From Diplodia intermedia (Eukaryota > Ascomycota > Dothideomycetes > Botryosphaeriales > Botryosphaeriaceae): DNA of 64,000 nucleotides. Where the stretch lies: the NCBI GenBank assembly GCA_021495925.1, contig JAKEKT010000050.1, positions 62,001 to 126,000 of the forward strand, read 5' to 3'. Positions 45,984-56,254 of this stretch are shown here, in pieces. Under the pieces are notes generated by a model, which saw only the letters and a program-made list of their open reading frames with translations, was not told the origin of the DNA and did no database searches. The first letter of the stretch is position 1. The number at the start of each line of letters is the position of its first letter. The translations under genes were made by a program, and so were the position numbers.

Positions 45984-48606
45984 TCAACCGTTGTGTAGGA
46001 GACAGACACGTTCGCCTCCCCGGTCTTCCATAAGCCTGAGCCGCCTGTGCCGCAGCACGGAGCCCATTTTCTTCTCGACCTCTTCATCGTCTAATATAGT
46101 AGCTTCCTGAAGTACGTCTTCTGTTGCTGGGGCTTTCAACTGCGCCACCACCTGCCATGACTGCCCGAGACTCGAATATCGCGTGGTGAAACAGAACCAA
46201 AAGACAACGACGCCGAAGGCGATCGAATGTAGGACAAGGTTCGCCATCACAACAGCGAAGCCGACGGTGCGCCTGGGAACCTGACAGGAGACCATGGACG
46301 TGACGGACACAGGGGCAGAGAGATCGAAGGCAGGCAGCCAGTCGTAGTAGGCGATGCGAAGCACCATGGTCAGCAACGCCTGCCAGGCCAGAGCCGGGTT
46401 CGCCGTCTGCGCCAGGACGTCCCTGAAGACGCAGTCGAGCACGAGGTTGAGGCCCGAGTTCCCCGGGAACCGGTTGGAGATGCCGGGCTCGGTCGCCATC
46501 CGGCTGCAGTTCTCGCAGGCCACGGCGATCTGGAAGGGCTGGTCGTCGAAGGAGTCCCAGACGATGCTGCTCAGGAAGTCCGCCGTCTCGGACGAGCGTG
46601 CGAGGAAGCTTGTGGCGTTCTGTAGCGAGTCGGGAGAGAAGACCGGCGCGGGCGGTGGTCCGAGGGTCGAGTTCGGATACCATAGGAAGTCGGGAGCTGC
46701 GAAGCAGTCGTGAGTCTCGGCTTGGAAGATGTCAGACGCTACGTGTACTTACCGCCTTCGATCGTGGCATTGACTGCTGGATCCCAGAATGCATTCATGA
46801 GATGCAGTCCTTCTTTCAGTTCATTAACGTCCAAATCCAAAATGGCCCGTTGTGAAAACTCGTGGTGGCCAGCAAGAAGCTGCGATAAAATTGCTCTCGT
46901 ATCGAATCTTTGGGCTGTCGAGTCCCATTGTAGACGGGGCTCGCTCACATCCGCTCGTCTGGTTGCTTTGATTGGGATATCATATCGATGCTTCATGCGA
47001 CGACCCGGCGTCTTCAGCGGTCTACAGCATGGCGGTCAGCTCTTTCGCAAGCACTCGCGGAGACGAAACTTTGAGCTTACATGGCATCATAGCACATTGT
47101 CATGCTAATATTGGCGTTTGGATGATGAACGCTCATCATACTGTCACCAGCCAGATTGGGTACAAAGTCCAACCAAGCGTCCCTTTCATGAATGGTAAAA
47201 CTAGTCGTTGCTTGATTGATTGGCAGAGATGAGGCCAAGTAGCGAAGGTCGGAATCATCTGTCTGGGATTTCGGTGTCCCGGGATCCCCCGCACTAATAA
47301 TCAGTATTGCGTGTCCCAGCTCCACTGGCCAAGTCTGGGCTGTCTCGTTGTTTTGCGCTCTCCACTGCCTACCGGCGGAGTCGTAGGTGTAACCCAGCGT
47401 GGTATTCTGCATCGTGTCGACGCTGCTGACCAAGCCTCCCGATGCAGCTCCTATCCCGCAAATCTTGAAACTTTGGTCGTCCTGGAGGAGGAGCTCGTTC
47501 AGCAGGCATTCGAAAGGATTCCCTCCGGCTGCATGCTCGTACCGGAGGACGTCTGCAACATCACCAACGACGTGGCTCGGCAAGACGGTCCCGTTGAAGA
47601 TGGCCACGTTCACGTCGTCCGTCGAGTTGCGGAAGAAGTTCCAAGAGGGAAATGTCGGCCTGACACAGATGACCCTGGTATCGAACACCGAAGCGATGCC
47701 GGTGTATTCGGATAGCGCCCTGCGGTCATTCTCCGAGCCGAAAGGCAAAAGTGCGCGGATCGAGGGACCCGTGTCGACGAAGACGTCCGAGGTTGATGCA
47801 GGCTCCTCGCTGTGCTCCGCGAATGCAGGGTATCCCGGGGGCGACGAGAGCCAATAGTTCGGGCTGCGTGTGATGACGAAGCCGAACTTTTCGACGTAGC
47901 TCTGCATGCGGAATCCGACGTCCATCTGACGCTGGTCGCCGAAGCCCAGGACGCTGCCCTGGCGCACATCCCAAAGGAGCAGGGTAGATGTGAATTGCGA
48001 GACGACGGTAAACAGCGTCACTGACAGGACGACGAGGAACACCTGACCGTTTGCTCGCCATTGGGTGTTTTTCCAGAAAGCAGGTGCGGTTGACAACGGG
48101 CCGGAGTTGACGTAGCGTGTTATCGACAGGGCGGCTCCATCTTTCAGGGACGTTCCGCCGAGTGCCCGGGACTCCAGTGATATACTGGCGAGCATTGAAA
48201 TCACCGTTCCGGCTTGAGTGGCAACCGCGAGGCGGACGGCGAGGGTCAAGACAGTCACCGCCTGGGCGAGCCCGCCGTCGATCATGATGCGTCGCCAGAC
48301 CTTGTTGGAGTCATTGCAGAACCACAGATATGTAAGCGCTGGAATGGCCGTTGCCAGCAATGCCAGGGCTGCAACATTCATGGCCAAAGCAGAGCGGCCA
48401 ACTCGCTTCATAAACGTGGAGAAAGGGGGTTTCGTGTCTGGCGTGGACGCAAGGCTATGAGAAGGCCCGTCGTATAGGTCGACGAGTTCTGCACTGTCTT
48501 CCACTCGACGAGTGAACTCGCTTGCTGCGGTTGGGAGGCTCGCAAATCCACGAACATTGTGATCTCCCCTCCTGTCGTTTAGAGTAGCTGAACTTGAGGA
48601 TCGCAT
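45984..48606 (-). CDS. large multi-pass membrane protein with ectodomain, 835 aa
   Basis: Exons (minus) 47081-48606, 46753-47021 and 45984-46696 give 835 residues in one consistent frame. Three hydrophobic segments lie near the N-terminus: about 73-95 (MNVAALALLATAIPALTYLW), 112-138 (AQAVTVLTLAVRLAVATQAG) and 190-212 (FLVVLSVTLFTVVSQFTSTL). A domain of about 500 residues with several N-x-S/T sites (NST, NGT, NTT, NET, NIS) and conserved-looking cysteines follows, then one last membrane segment at about 745-770 (VVMANLVLHSIAFGVVVFWF) and a short cytosolic tail. This plan is common among uncharacterised fungal proteins, whose function I do not know. The N-terminal 60 residues look cytosolic. 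Confidence 0.75.
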
Positions 48607-49796
48607 TTCGACTGTTCTTGCGGCATGGCCCTGTCAAGTGTCAGTCAGTAGAACGCGTAAATCTCGCAAAAATCCCACCTCACCTGGCTATTTTGCGGAG
48701 ACTTCCCGTTTAGCGATTGCATGGCGGCTAGTAGTCTGTTGTTGTGGGGTCAGATCGCCTTTCCAGTTGCAATATAGCACTCTTTAATACCCGCAGCTGC
48801 AAGGCTGAAAGCAAGTCAGGTGCAGCTCCAAAGTATTCTTGTGATACGTTCCTCAAGATGAGACTTGCCGGTTATTATTAGCAGTTACTCAAGAAGGCTG
48901 GGGGGCGAACGTCCGAAGCCCCAAACGGATCGCGCACAGCCTTGTACTTTTGTTTAGGAAATGCATGGCACCTGATCCTTGCCGTGGCCTAGGCTACAGC
49001 AGCGCTCCCACCAGACAACAGCTCGACCAAGTCAGACATGATTGGGCAGTTCCGAAATAGGACGATCTGCAAAGGCGGGGTTCGCGATCCTGCTGCGATC
49101 AGCCCTTTTCACTGCTGGTCTGCCTTGCATACATGCCGTGTCCGACCAATAGGTCTGTAATGTCTTATATTGAAATTCACTTGGCAGAAAGTCTCGGAGA
49201 GTGAGCTGCCAGGATGGTAGCGGATTGGTGGGGGAGCAGATCTGCTGGTTATTTATACGAGCTGGGCCATTTTATGGGAGGCCGCCCGGTGGCGGGGAAC
49301 CGATGGCTTCAACGACAACGTGGTGGTGATGATATGGGCGAGGCTGATGGACCATAGGGTCTTGGTGGATCGATGAGATGCACGCTTGGTGGATGTGCTT
49401 GTAGTCTTGGCGGCGCGGACGGTGCCGTGGAAGGCTGAGCAACAAGTTTATGTTTGTAGCTGAGATTCTTGAGGTAAATGCGAGAGAGAAGGTCGCTTGG
49501 TTTGCAGTCTTCCTAGAAGCGGTGAGCTTGACGTCAGTCTTGTGGAAGGCGTTGTTGTAAGACTTCCAAGGTCAGTACGTCAGACTCAACACCATCACGT
49601 CCAAAGGTTGTGACACACGTTTAAATTAGAGCCATTTCTCGATCCTGGATTGCAAGGTAGCCGGTGTTTCGATTTTCACGAAGCAGTGCCTGAACACGCC
49701 TTGTCATCTTCATTCGGATTCGTAAGTACGAGGCTGGAATCAGTTTCACAATCAGTCAATCAATATACACACCTATCCACAAACCCCACCACTCAC
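48607..49796. other. intergenic, membrane-protein promoter and PMS1 3' flank
   Basis: About 1.2 kb upstream of the membrane-protein gene. No gene, RNA or long repeat could be supported. Confidence 0.55.
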
Positions 49797-52700
49797 TCAC
49801 TCCACCCCCCTCCTCTCCCCCCTCACAAACTTCCCCCAACCCGTCGTCCTCGTCCTCGTCGTCGTCGTCGTACCCTCCACCGCCCTCCCACCATCCCCGC
49901 CGCCCAACCCCACAACCCCATCCCCCTCCCTCCACCCCGCCCAATCCTTCAAACTCGCCAGATGCCTCATCGTCGGCCTCCCATGCGGGCAATTCCACGG
50001 CTTATCCATCTCGCCCATGGCGCGCACGACGCGCTCCATCTGCCGCGTCGTCAGCGTCTTGCCCACCATGATGCTGCTCCTGCACGCCCTCATCGCCAGC
50101 ATCTTCCTAACCTTGCTCGGGCGCGGAATGTTGCTTCTTCTTCCCCTCCCCCCTTCGGGCGACGACGACGACTCCAACAACGACGACTCCCCCAACAGCG
50201 CGACCAGCTCCTCCAAATCCGCCACCGCGAACGTCGTCTCCCTGCTGACGGGCAGCCCCAGCAGCGCGCAGCGCCGCCCGACGGGCGCGTCGCCGCTGGT
50301 GTCGGTCGCGAGCTGGAAGCCGTTGGCGGCGAAGGCGGCCGGGTGCGCGAGAATCGTTTCCTCCTCGATGGCCGTGAGGTCGAGCGGGTGCGGGTGCACG
50401 AGGCGCTGCGGCGCGAGCACCGTCGTCGCCGACAGCCGCTCGAAGTTGATCTTCTCGTCCGACGCGTGCTGGTCGATGATGAAGAGCTCGTCTGACTTGG
50501 ATGTCGTCGACGAGGATGACGATGACGGTGCTGGTGTGGAAGACGAGGAGCGCCGGTTAGGTGTTGGTCGTGAAGTGTCGTCGTTGGTGGCGGGCCGTAC
50601 GGCGAGTATGAAGCCGAGGTTGAACTGGCCGATGATGCGCATGCGGCCGAAGTCGGATTTCGAGACGGTCAGGGACAGACGTTCCTCGGGTGTTTGGTCG
50701 GTCTTGCCGTCCGATGGCACTGCGTCTTCGTCGGCGGCTTTGGCACAAGCTCCAAGCTGTTCGTTAAGCTGAGACAATGTCTGCTCAATCCTCGAGACAG
50801 ACGTCTCCAGGTGCTGGATCAGCTGCAGGGTCGAAGTCTTTTTTATCCCTCCTTTAAGAATGTTCGTAGCTCGCTTCATATTGTCGTTTGATGGTCGAGC
50901 AGAGTTCTCTTCAGCCTTTGCAATGATCTCGGCGACTCGAGCATCCTCTCGCGCCTTCTTTTCGTCTTCGTCCAAGTACTCGTCATCCTCGTCTTCCTCT
51001 TGCTGAACAAATAAAGGAGATTCCGCGCGCGGCAGGTCTTCCCCATCCTGCTCATCATGCTCAGCTCCATTGTGATGTTCGCTGTATTTGTTCCTCCTCT
51101 CTGACGTATCGGCGACAGGCTCTTCAGCATCCACGTTGGACGCTTCGTCGCTGGATTCTGCCATTTCAACGTCATTCTCGCCCTCTTGGGCCTGTTCCGA
51201 TGCAGAAGAGCTCGGCGTTTCCTCATTTCCGCTCTCGCTCTTCTCTTCCTGCTCCCCGCCATTCGATGCGTCATCCGATATCTCATCGTCTTCGTCGTCG
51301 GCCTGAGTCCCTGGAGCTTGGAACAGCTTCAAGCTGCTTACAAAACCAGACTTCTTCCCCGGAGAGGGCAGCAATCCACCCTGTAAGCCATGTTTCGGCG
51401 TGTGAATCCTCCGACGTTTTGCTTCAGGGGTGCCGATTTTCATCGTTGTGGTCTTGTCGCCAATGGTGATCGTGGCTGTTTCTGCCGGCGCACGCTTCGG
51501 ACGCATTCGATCAAAGGCGTTCTGAACCGGGCCTTGAACGTTCTTTTGAGACGAAGTCCGGATGACTGCAATGCTTTGCTCTTGTTCCCTGTCTTTGGCA
51601 CTCTCCGGAGAAGGTTCCCTCGGCTCCTGCGGTTGTTTGCGTTTGGCTTCTTGGCTTGCAATACGCTCATTGAAATCCTGCACCGCTCGGGAGAGAACGG
51701 GTGATTGAGGTGAAGAATCGAGCTGCATGTCATCCGTGTCTCCTGGTGGCTGGGAGTCAGGCTCTTCATCGCCCTTCGCCAAAAAACGTGCAAGCTTCTG
51801 CTTGTCCTTGGAGGCCTCTACGCTTTTCCGCCGCACGTCACCTGCAGGCGGAAGCTGGCTTCGGCTTGTTGCATCTCGACCAACAAACTGCTGTATCAAG
51901 CTGGCAGAGGTGTCGGTCTCCTTATCAGCGCGCGGGGAGCTCGACCCATTGTTTGACTCGTGGTCCTCACTTGGAGCCTGTCGTGCATCTCCTCCACTTT
52001 CAGACCCTCGAGTCGTTGATGATTGTCTGACAAAATCCAACGGCTTGAACTGACCCAGCTTCTTCATGCCCAACTGTGCTTGTGGGACGCTCTGATCGTG
52101 CTCGTTGAATAAGGCGATCAGCGCTTCTTTCAACGCTTCCAAAAGGGCTGTTTGGTCGTGCAACATGATAGTCCGCTTATCAGGCGAAACATTGACATCG
52201 TAGGCGTTGGTGTCCATGACGAGATTGGCGAAAATGAAAGGAGATTGCGTGATATTGAAAGATTTGTAGACCTCATTGACGGCTTTGGACACCTGAGGCA
52301 ATGCGCATGGCCTAGAGTTGACGAAAAACATCTGGCGGTCTGGAGTTTGCCTACCTTCCCCAACAACAGGACGGGAGATATGGCCGTCCAGGCGGACCTC
52401 TCTCGAATGCGGGTCATCTTGGGTACTCCAGCTCTTCGCACTCTGCGTCCCGATAGTGGTCGGCGTCATCTCTAATTTTAGATCAAGCGGGATTAGAGCG
52501 GTCAGTGTCTTCGCGCCGTAGACATTGGCAATGTTCTCCCGTGTAGTGGGGTTTGCTTTGGTGGAGAAGACAGAGACCTTCTTCCTGGCAGTCAGTTAGC
52601 ACCTAACCAGATTTGCCGTACAGTATCATTACCCTTTAGCAGCCTGATTGCTCACGGAGAACCTCACTCCAACGCTGATACATGCATAAGCATGGAGGAG

Positions 52701-53394
52701 ACCAAGCACCTTTCCATATTCCCGCTTGACATTTTTCTCGAGCTCTCTTTTCCTGACCGGCAGATTATAGAAAAGGTTCTCTACGGCTACGGTTGTTCCC
52801 TTCTGGCTCGCCGCGACCGAAGTTCCCTTCAACTTGCCGGAGGTCTCAAAGTCGAGTCGAGTGCCTTTTGGGCCGTCGGTGGCGCGAGCAGTGAGGATGT
52901 GGAATTTGGAGAGTGCGCAGAGTGAAGACAGCGCTTCACCGCGGAAACCGAAGGTCTGGAGGGAGGAAAGGTCATTGTAGGTTGAGAGTTTCGAGGTGTA
53001 GTGTTTTAAAGCTGTGATGAAATATCAGCAGGTCAGAAGAAGCGCATGCTCGGAAATCAGCGTACCAATCGTCTCGTAGTCGTTTGGCGAAATGCCGTGG
53101 CCGTTGTCCTGCACCTCGATTGCCTCGAGACCATTGTTCTTGAAGCGCACGTCTGACTCGGCACATCAGCCCGCGGTACCCGCGAAAAGCGTCTTCTGCT
53201 ACTTGCCTATCGAGGTGGCACCGGCATCTAAGCTGTTCTCGACGAGCTCTTTGACGACGGAGCAAAGATCGACGATGACCTGCCCCGACTGGATTTGATG
53301 TACCTAAGCAGTCGCGGGTCAGCATATGCATCGGTGGCATGAAGCGACGCGTGGGGAGTACCGAGCGGCCCTCTATGGCCTTGATGGTCGCCAT
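49797..53394 (-). CDS. PMS1: DNA mismatch repair protein Pms1 (MutL-alpha subunit)
   Basis: Exons (minus) 53362-53394, 53207-53303, 53066-53152, 52633-53011 and 49797-52584 give 1127 residues. The GHKL ATPase starts MATIKAIEGRSVHQIQSGQV, then ELVENSLDAGATSIDV, QDNGHGI and FGFRGEALSSL; residues to about 350 form the ATPase and transducer. A disordered acidic linker of about 450 residues leads to the endonuclease domain with DQHASDEKINFE (about residue 900) and CPHGRPTMRHL, both needed for metal-dependent nicking. Pms1 pairs with Mlh1 and nicks the error-bearing strand in mismatch repair. Intron 2 (53153-53206) seems to use a GC donor (AG|GCAAGT), because no GT site keeps the frame. A low-complexity tail of about 40 residues follows the last conserved motif. 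Confidence 0.95.
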
Positions 53395-53632
53395 CTCAGG
53401 TCATGGTGGTTGCGGAGGCGAAGCGCGTTCGAGGGAGACGCGATGCATGACGCGTGATGCGCGCGGCCCCACTTAATTGTTGCCTACCCGTCTTGTTGCC
53501 TCAGGCACCGCTAACATCGACCCGCCTACTTTGGGATGCAAATATAAATTCGAGTGGGGTATCTCTTCGAATAGGCTCAGGAAATAACGCTAAATGTCCA
53601 CAGAGTATAGCACAATATTTTACGCTCAACAC

Positions 53633-54880
53633 TCAAACTTCATCGTCAGCGTCTTTCTTCTTTTTTGGCCTGCCAGCTTTCTTTTTTTCCGACTTTCTTT
53701 CGATATCCTCAGATGGAACCTCAGGTGAAGTCTCAGGTGCCTCCTTCTTCGTTCTACTGCGCCTCTTCTTCTCCGGCTTTTCCACAAGGGCCTCAGATGA
53801 AGTCTCGGACGCAACATCGGATGCAGGCTCAGATGCTTTCTTTTTTGGCCTGCCCCCGCGCTTTTTCTTTTCTGGGGGTTCTTCAGCACCTTCAGATGGA
53901 GTCTCAGATGCAGTATCAGATGTCCCCTTCCTTGGCTTGCCGCGCTTCTTCTTTTCCGGCTTTTCTTCAACACCCTCGGGCGCAGTATCAGATGCTTCTT
54001 CCTCCACTATATCCGCAATCTTCATCTGCAACGCCGGCAAAGCCTCCGCCTCCTCCGTCAAGTCGACATACGGCAGCGGCCTCCCCAGCCAGGTCAGAGC
54101 AATATCCGACTTGACCTGCCCATCCTCGTTCCTCTCGTCCACCATATACCTCAGCGTGACGCCCAACCCTTCCAGCCCCCTCGCCCTCGCGCTGGCATTC
54201 CACAAAAACTGCTCCACCCGGCCATCGGGATCGACCTTCAGGAAGCCCATGGGCCAGCGGCTGCGGCCGAGCGCCTCCATGACGCCCTTAGACGCCTTCT
54301 TCGTCGTGGCCAGCAGCCCCAGAAAATCCTCCTCGCGCCACCGCGCGGGCGCGCCCGTGAACGCGCCCTCGAGCTCGCGCACGTTCTTGGGATGGAGGAT
54401 CGTGTTGCTGGCCTTGCACTGCACGAGGACGCGCAGCGGCGCCTGGCTGCCATCCCGACTGCGACTGTTGCCATCATCGTCGCCGCCTGCACCGTCATCG
54501 CTCGCGACCGCAGTCCTCCTTTTGGTGCGGGTTGTTTTGGGGATCGGCAGGGTCCAGGTGCCCAGCAGGTCGATGCCGAAGTCGGAGACGCGCCCGGTGC
54601 GGGTGAGGCGGAAGCCGAGCCGCTTGAGGGTGGCGGCGACGGTGTATTCGTAGTGCGTGCCGACGTAGACGGTGCGGTCGGGCGCGAGGTTGACGCGCGA
54701 GGCGTAGACGAGGAAGGAGGGGAGGTCGTGGTGGTTTTCGGAGCCGGGGGCGATGGCGGGCTCGGTTGGAGCGGACGCTTTCTTCTTGGAGGAGGAGGCG
54801 GCGCCGCGGGTGGGTGTGAGGATGGGCCGGAGGAGCGGCGGCTTGAAGGAGCGGAGGAGGAGGAGGAGCGGCGGCCTCAT
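53633..54880 (-). CDS. RRG7: RRG7-like mitochondrial protein with AT-hook-like tail
   Basis: A single exon starting at 54880 encodes 415 residues. The core (about 55-275) matches the DUF2034/Rrg7 family, which has a restriction-endonuclease-like fold: YEYTVAATLKRLGFRLTRTG, SDFGIDLLGTW with the acidic site, and VLVQCKA with the catalytic Q-x-K. Yeast Rrg7 is needed for respiratory growth and is mitochondrial. The basic, leucine-rich start (MRPPLLLLLRSFKPPLLRPI) fits a presequence. The last 130 residues are unusual: four or five related Lys-rich units (EKKKRGKPRKG, EKKKRGGRPKKK, EKKAGRPKKK-like) separated by Ser/Glu/Pro-rich spacers. They look like AT-hooks and could bind AT-rich DNA such as mitochondrial DNA; that role is inference. 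Confidence 0.8.
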   Translation of the reverse strand: MRPPLLLLLRSFKPPLLRPILTPTRGAASSSKKKASAPTEPAIAPGSENHHDLPSFLVYASRVNLAPDRTVYVGTHYEYTVAATLKRLGFRLTRTGRVSDFGIDLLGTWTLPIPKTTRTKRRTAVASDDGAGGDDDGNSRSRDGSQAPLRVLVQCKASNTILHPKNVRELEGAFTGAPARWREEDFLGLLATTKKASKGVMEALGRSRWPMGFLKVDPDGRVEQFLWNASARARGLEGLGVTLRYMVDERNEDGQVKSDIALTWLGRPLPYVDLTEEAEALPALQMKIADIVEEEASDTAPEGVEEKPEKKKRGKPRKGTSDTASETPSEGAEEPPEKKKRGGRPKKKASEPASDVASETSSEALVEKPEKKRRSRTKKEAPETSPEVPSEDIERKSEKKKAGRPKKKKDADDEV

Positions 54881-55217
54881 CGTGAAGGGTTGCGGTGGTG
54901 GTTTGGTGATGGCAATGGCAAAGAGACAAGCATAGCTGCTATGGCATGCAGACGGTACAGCTATTCGAGCGGCTTAGCATCGCCAATGGCTCAATGGATG
55001 GTGTGGGTTAGAGGGCGATGACGCAGGGAGCAAAATAAAAGTGCTCGGAGCGCGCGCGGCCAGGGACCAGCGCCGATCTGCCGAGCTGCTGAAGCTTGAG
55101 CTTCACCCACAGCCTGACACTCCACCTCGCAGCAACAATTGCCCACTGGCGACCTCTCTCGACGCTCGAACCGGCCCCTCCTCCAATCCTGCGCCAGCAA
55201 TCCCCCACACCGCAACC
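54881..55217. promoter_or_regulatory. divergent promoter region, RRG7 / MED21
   Basis: 337 bp between two divergent starts. No specific site was identified. Confidence 0.5.
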
Positions 55218-55743
55218 ATGTCGGACATCCTCACCCAACTCCAAGACGCGATCGACATCGTACGCCCATCCCCACCACCCACCCGCCGCGCCCTTCTAAC
55301 CCTCTCCCCTCCCGCAGCTCGTCCAGCAAATGTACGCCGGCCTCATGTACACGCACACGCGCCACCCCTACGGCGACATCGCCGCGCAACCGCACGACGC
55401 CGACCGCGACATCAACAACCCCTCCGCGCAGGCCGCGTCGGCGGCCGAAAACGGCGGGCCCGGCATCGCCGGCGACCGCCCGCGCTCGCCGCCACCCGAT
55501 CCGGCCTTCGCCGTCACCCAGCACGAGATCGCGAGCGACATCATCCTCAACATGGCCCGCATCAACGCGCTGGCCGACCGCCTGCCCGGCATCGGCTTCA
55601 GCGAGCAGCAGCAGTTGGCAAGGCTGAAGGAGCTGGATCGCGAGCTGAGGGAGGAGCAGCGGAGGTTGGAGACGGCGAGGGGGGAGAAGGAGAGGTTGTT
55701 GGGGTTGTTGGATGAGAGGATTATGAAGGCGCGGAGGCCGTGA
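55218..55743 (+). CDS. MED21: Mediator subunit Med21 (Srb7)
   Basis: Exons 55218-55259 and 55318-55743 give 155 residues. The start MSDILTQLQDAIDILVQQMY is the family hallmark, followed by a fungal Asp/Pro-rich loop, an ITxxQQ-like helix (EIASDIILNMARINALADRL), the PGIGFSEQQQLARLKEL motif and a C-terminal coiled coil. Med21 pairs with Med7 in the middle module of Mediator and is essential for RNA polymerase II transcription. Confidence 0.93.
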
Positions 55744-56254
55744 GGGCGGAAGGTGGGTGTGTGTGTGTGCATTAGCGATGGGTGTTCGGGGTTTGCATTT
55801 GACAATGGGCAAGTTTCGGCGTTGGAGGGGATTTGAGGGCTGGGTAGTCGATATCTGCGAGATGCCCATTTGATGGAGCATCGCTGTCGACAGTAGCTGT
55901 GTTAAGTCTGAAAGATTTGTGTCAGACGATGTAAGTTCCGTGCTGGTGCCAGCGCAACTGTGAAAAGAGGCCGTGCAAAAGGTGGGTTCAGTGCCTGTGA
56001 ACACAACATTCATTACTACAACATCATCCGAACAACAGGAAAGTATCCACGGCACAAGTTTGCACAAACTATCCCTTGCTGCCTCGGTACCATTGGCCTT
56101 CCCAATCCCCATACAGGACCGCGATACGAACTTCGATATCTCGGTAGATATAATGTCGTGGCAAAAACATACCACACATCTGTTCCATCCGCTGTAGGAA
56201 GATATGGACAGCGTTAGAAGACAAATACAAATATCAAAACCGACAGAATGGAAC
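55744..56254. other. intergenic between MED21 and the NLR relic
   Basis: 3' flanks of two convergent units. A short GT run lies just after MED21 (about 55755-55768). Nothing else is supported. Confidence 0.5.
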
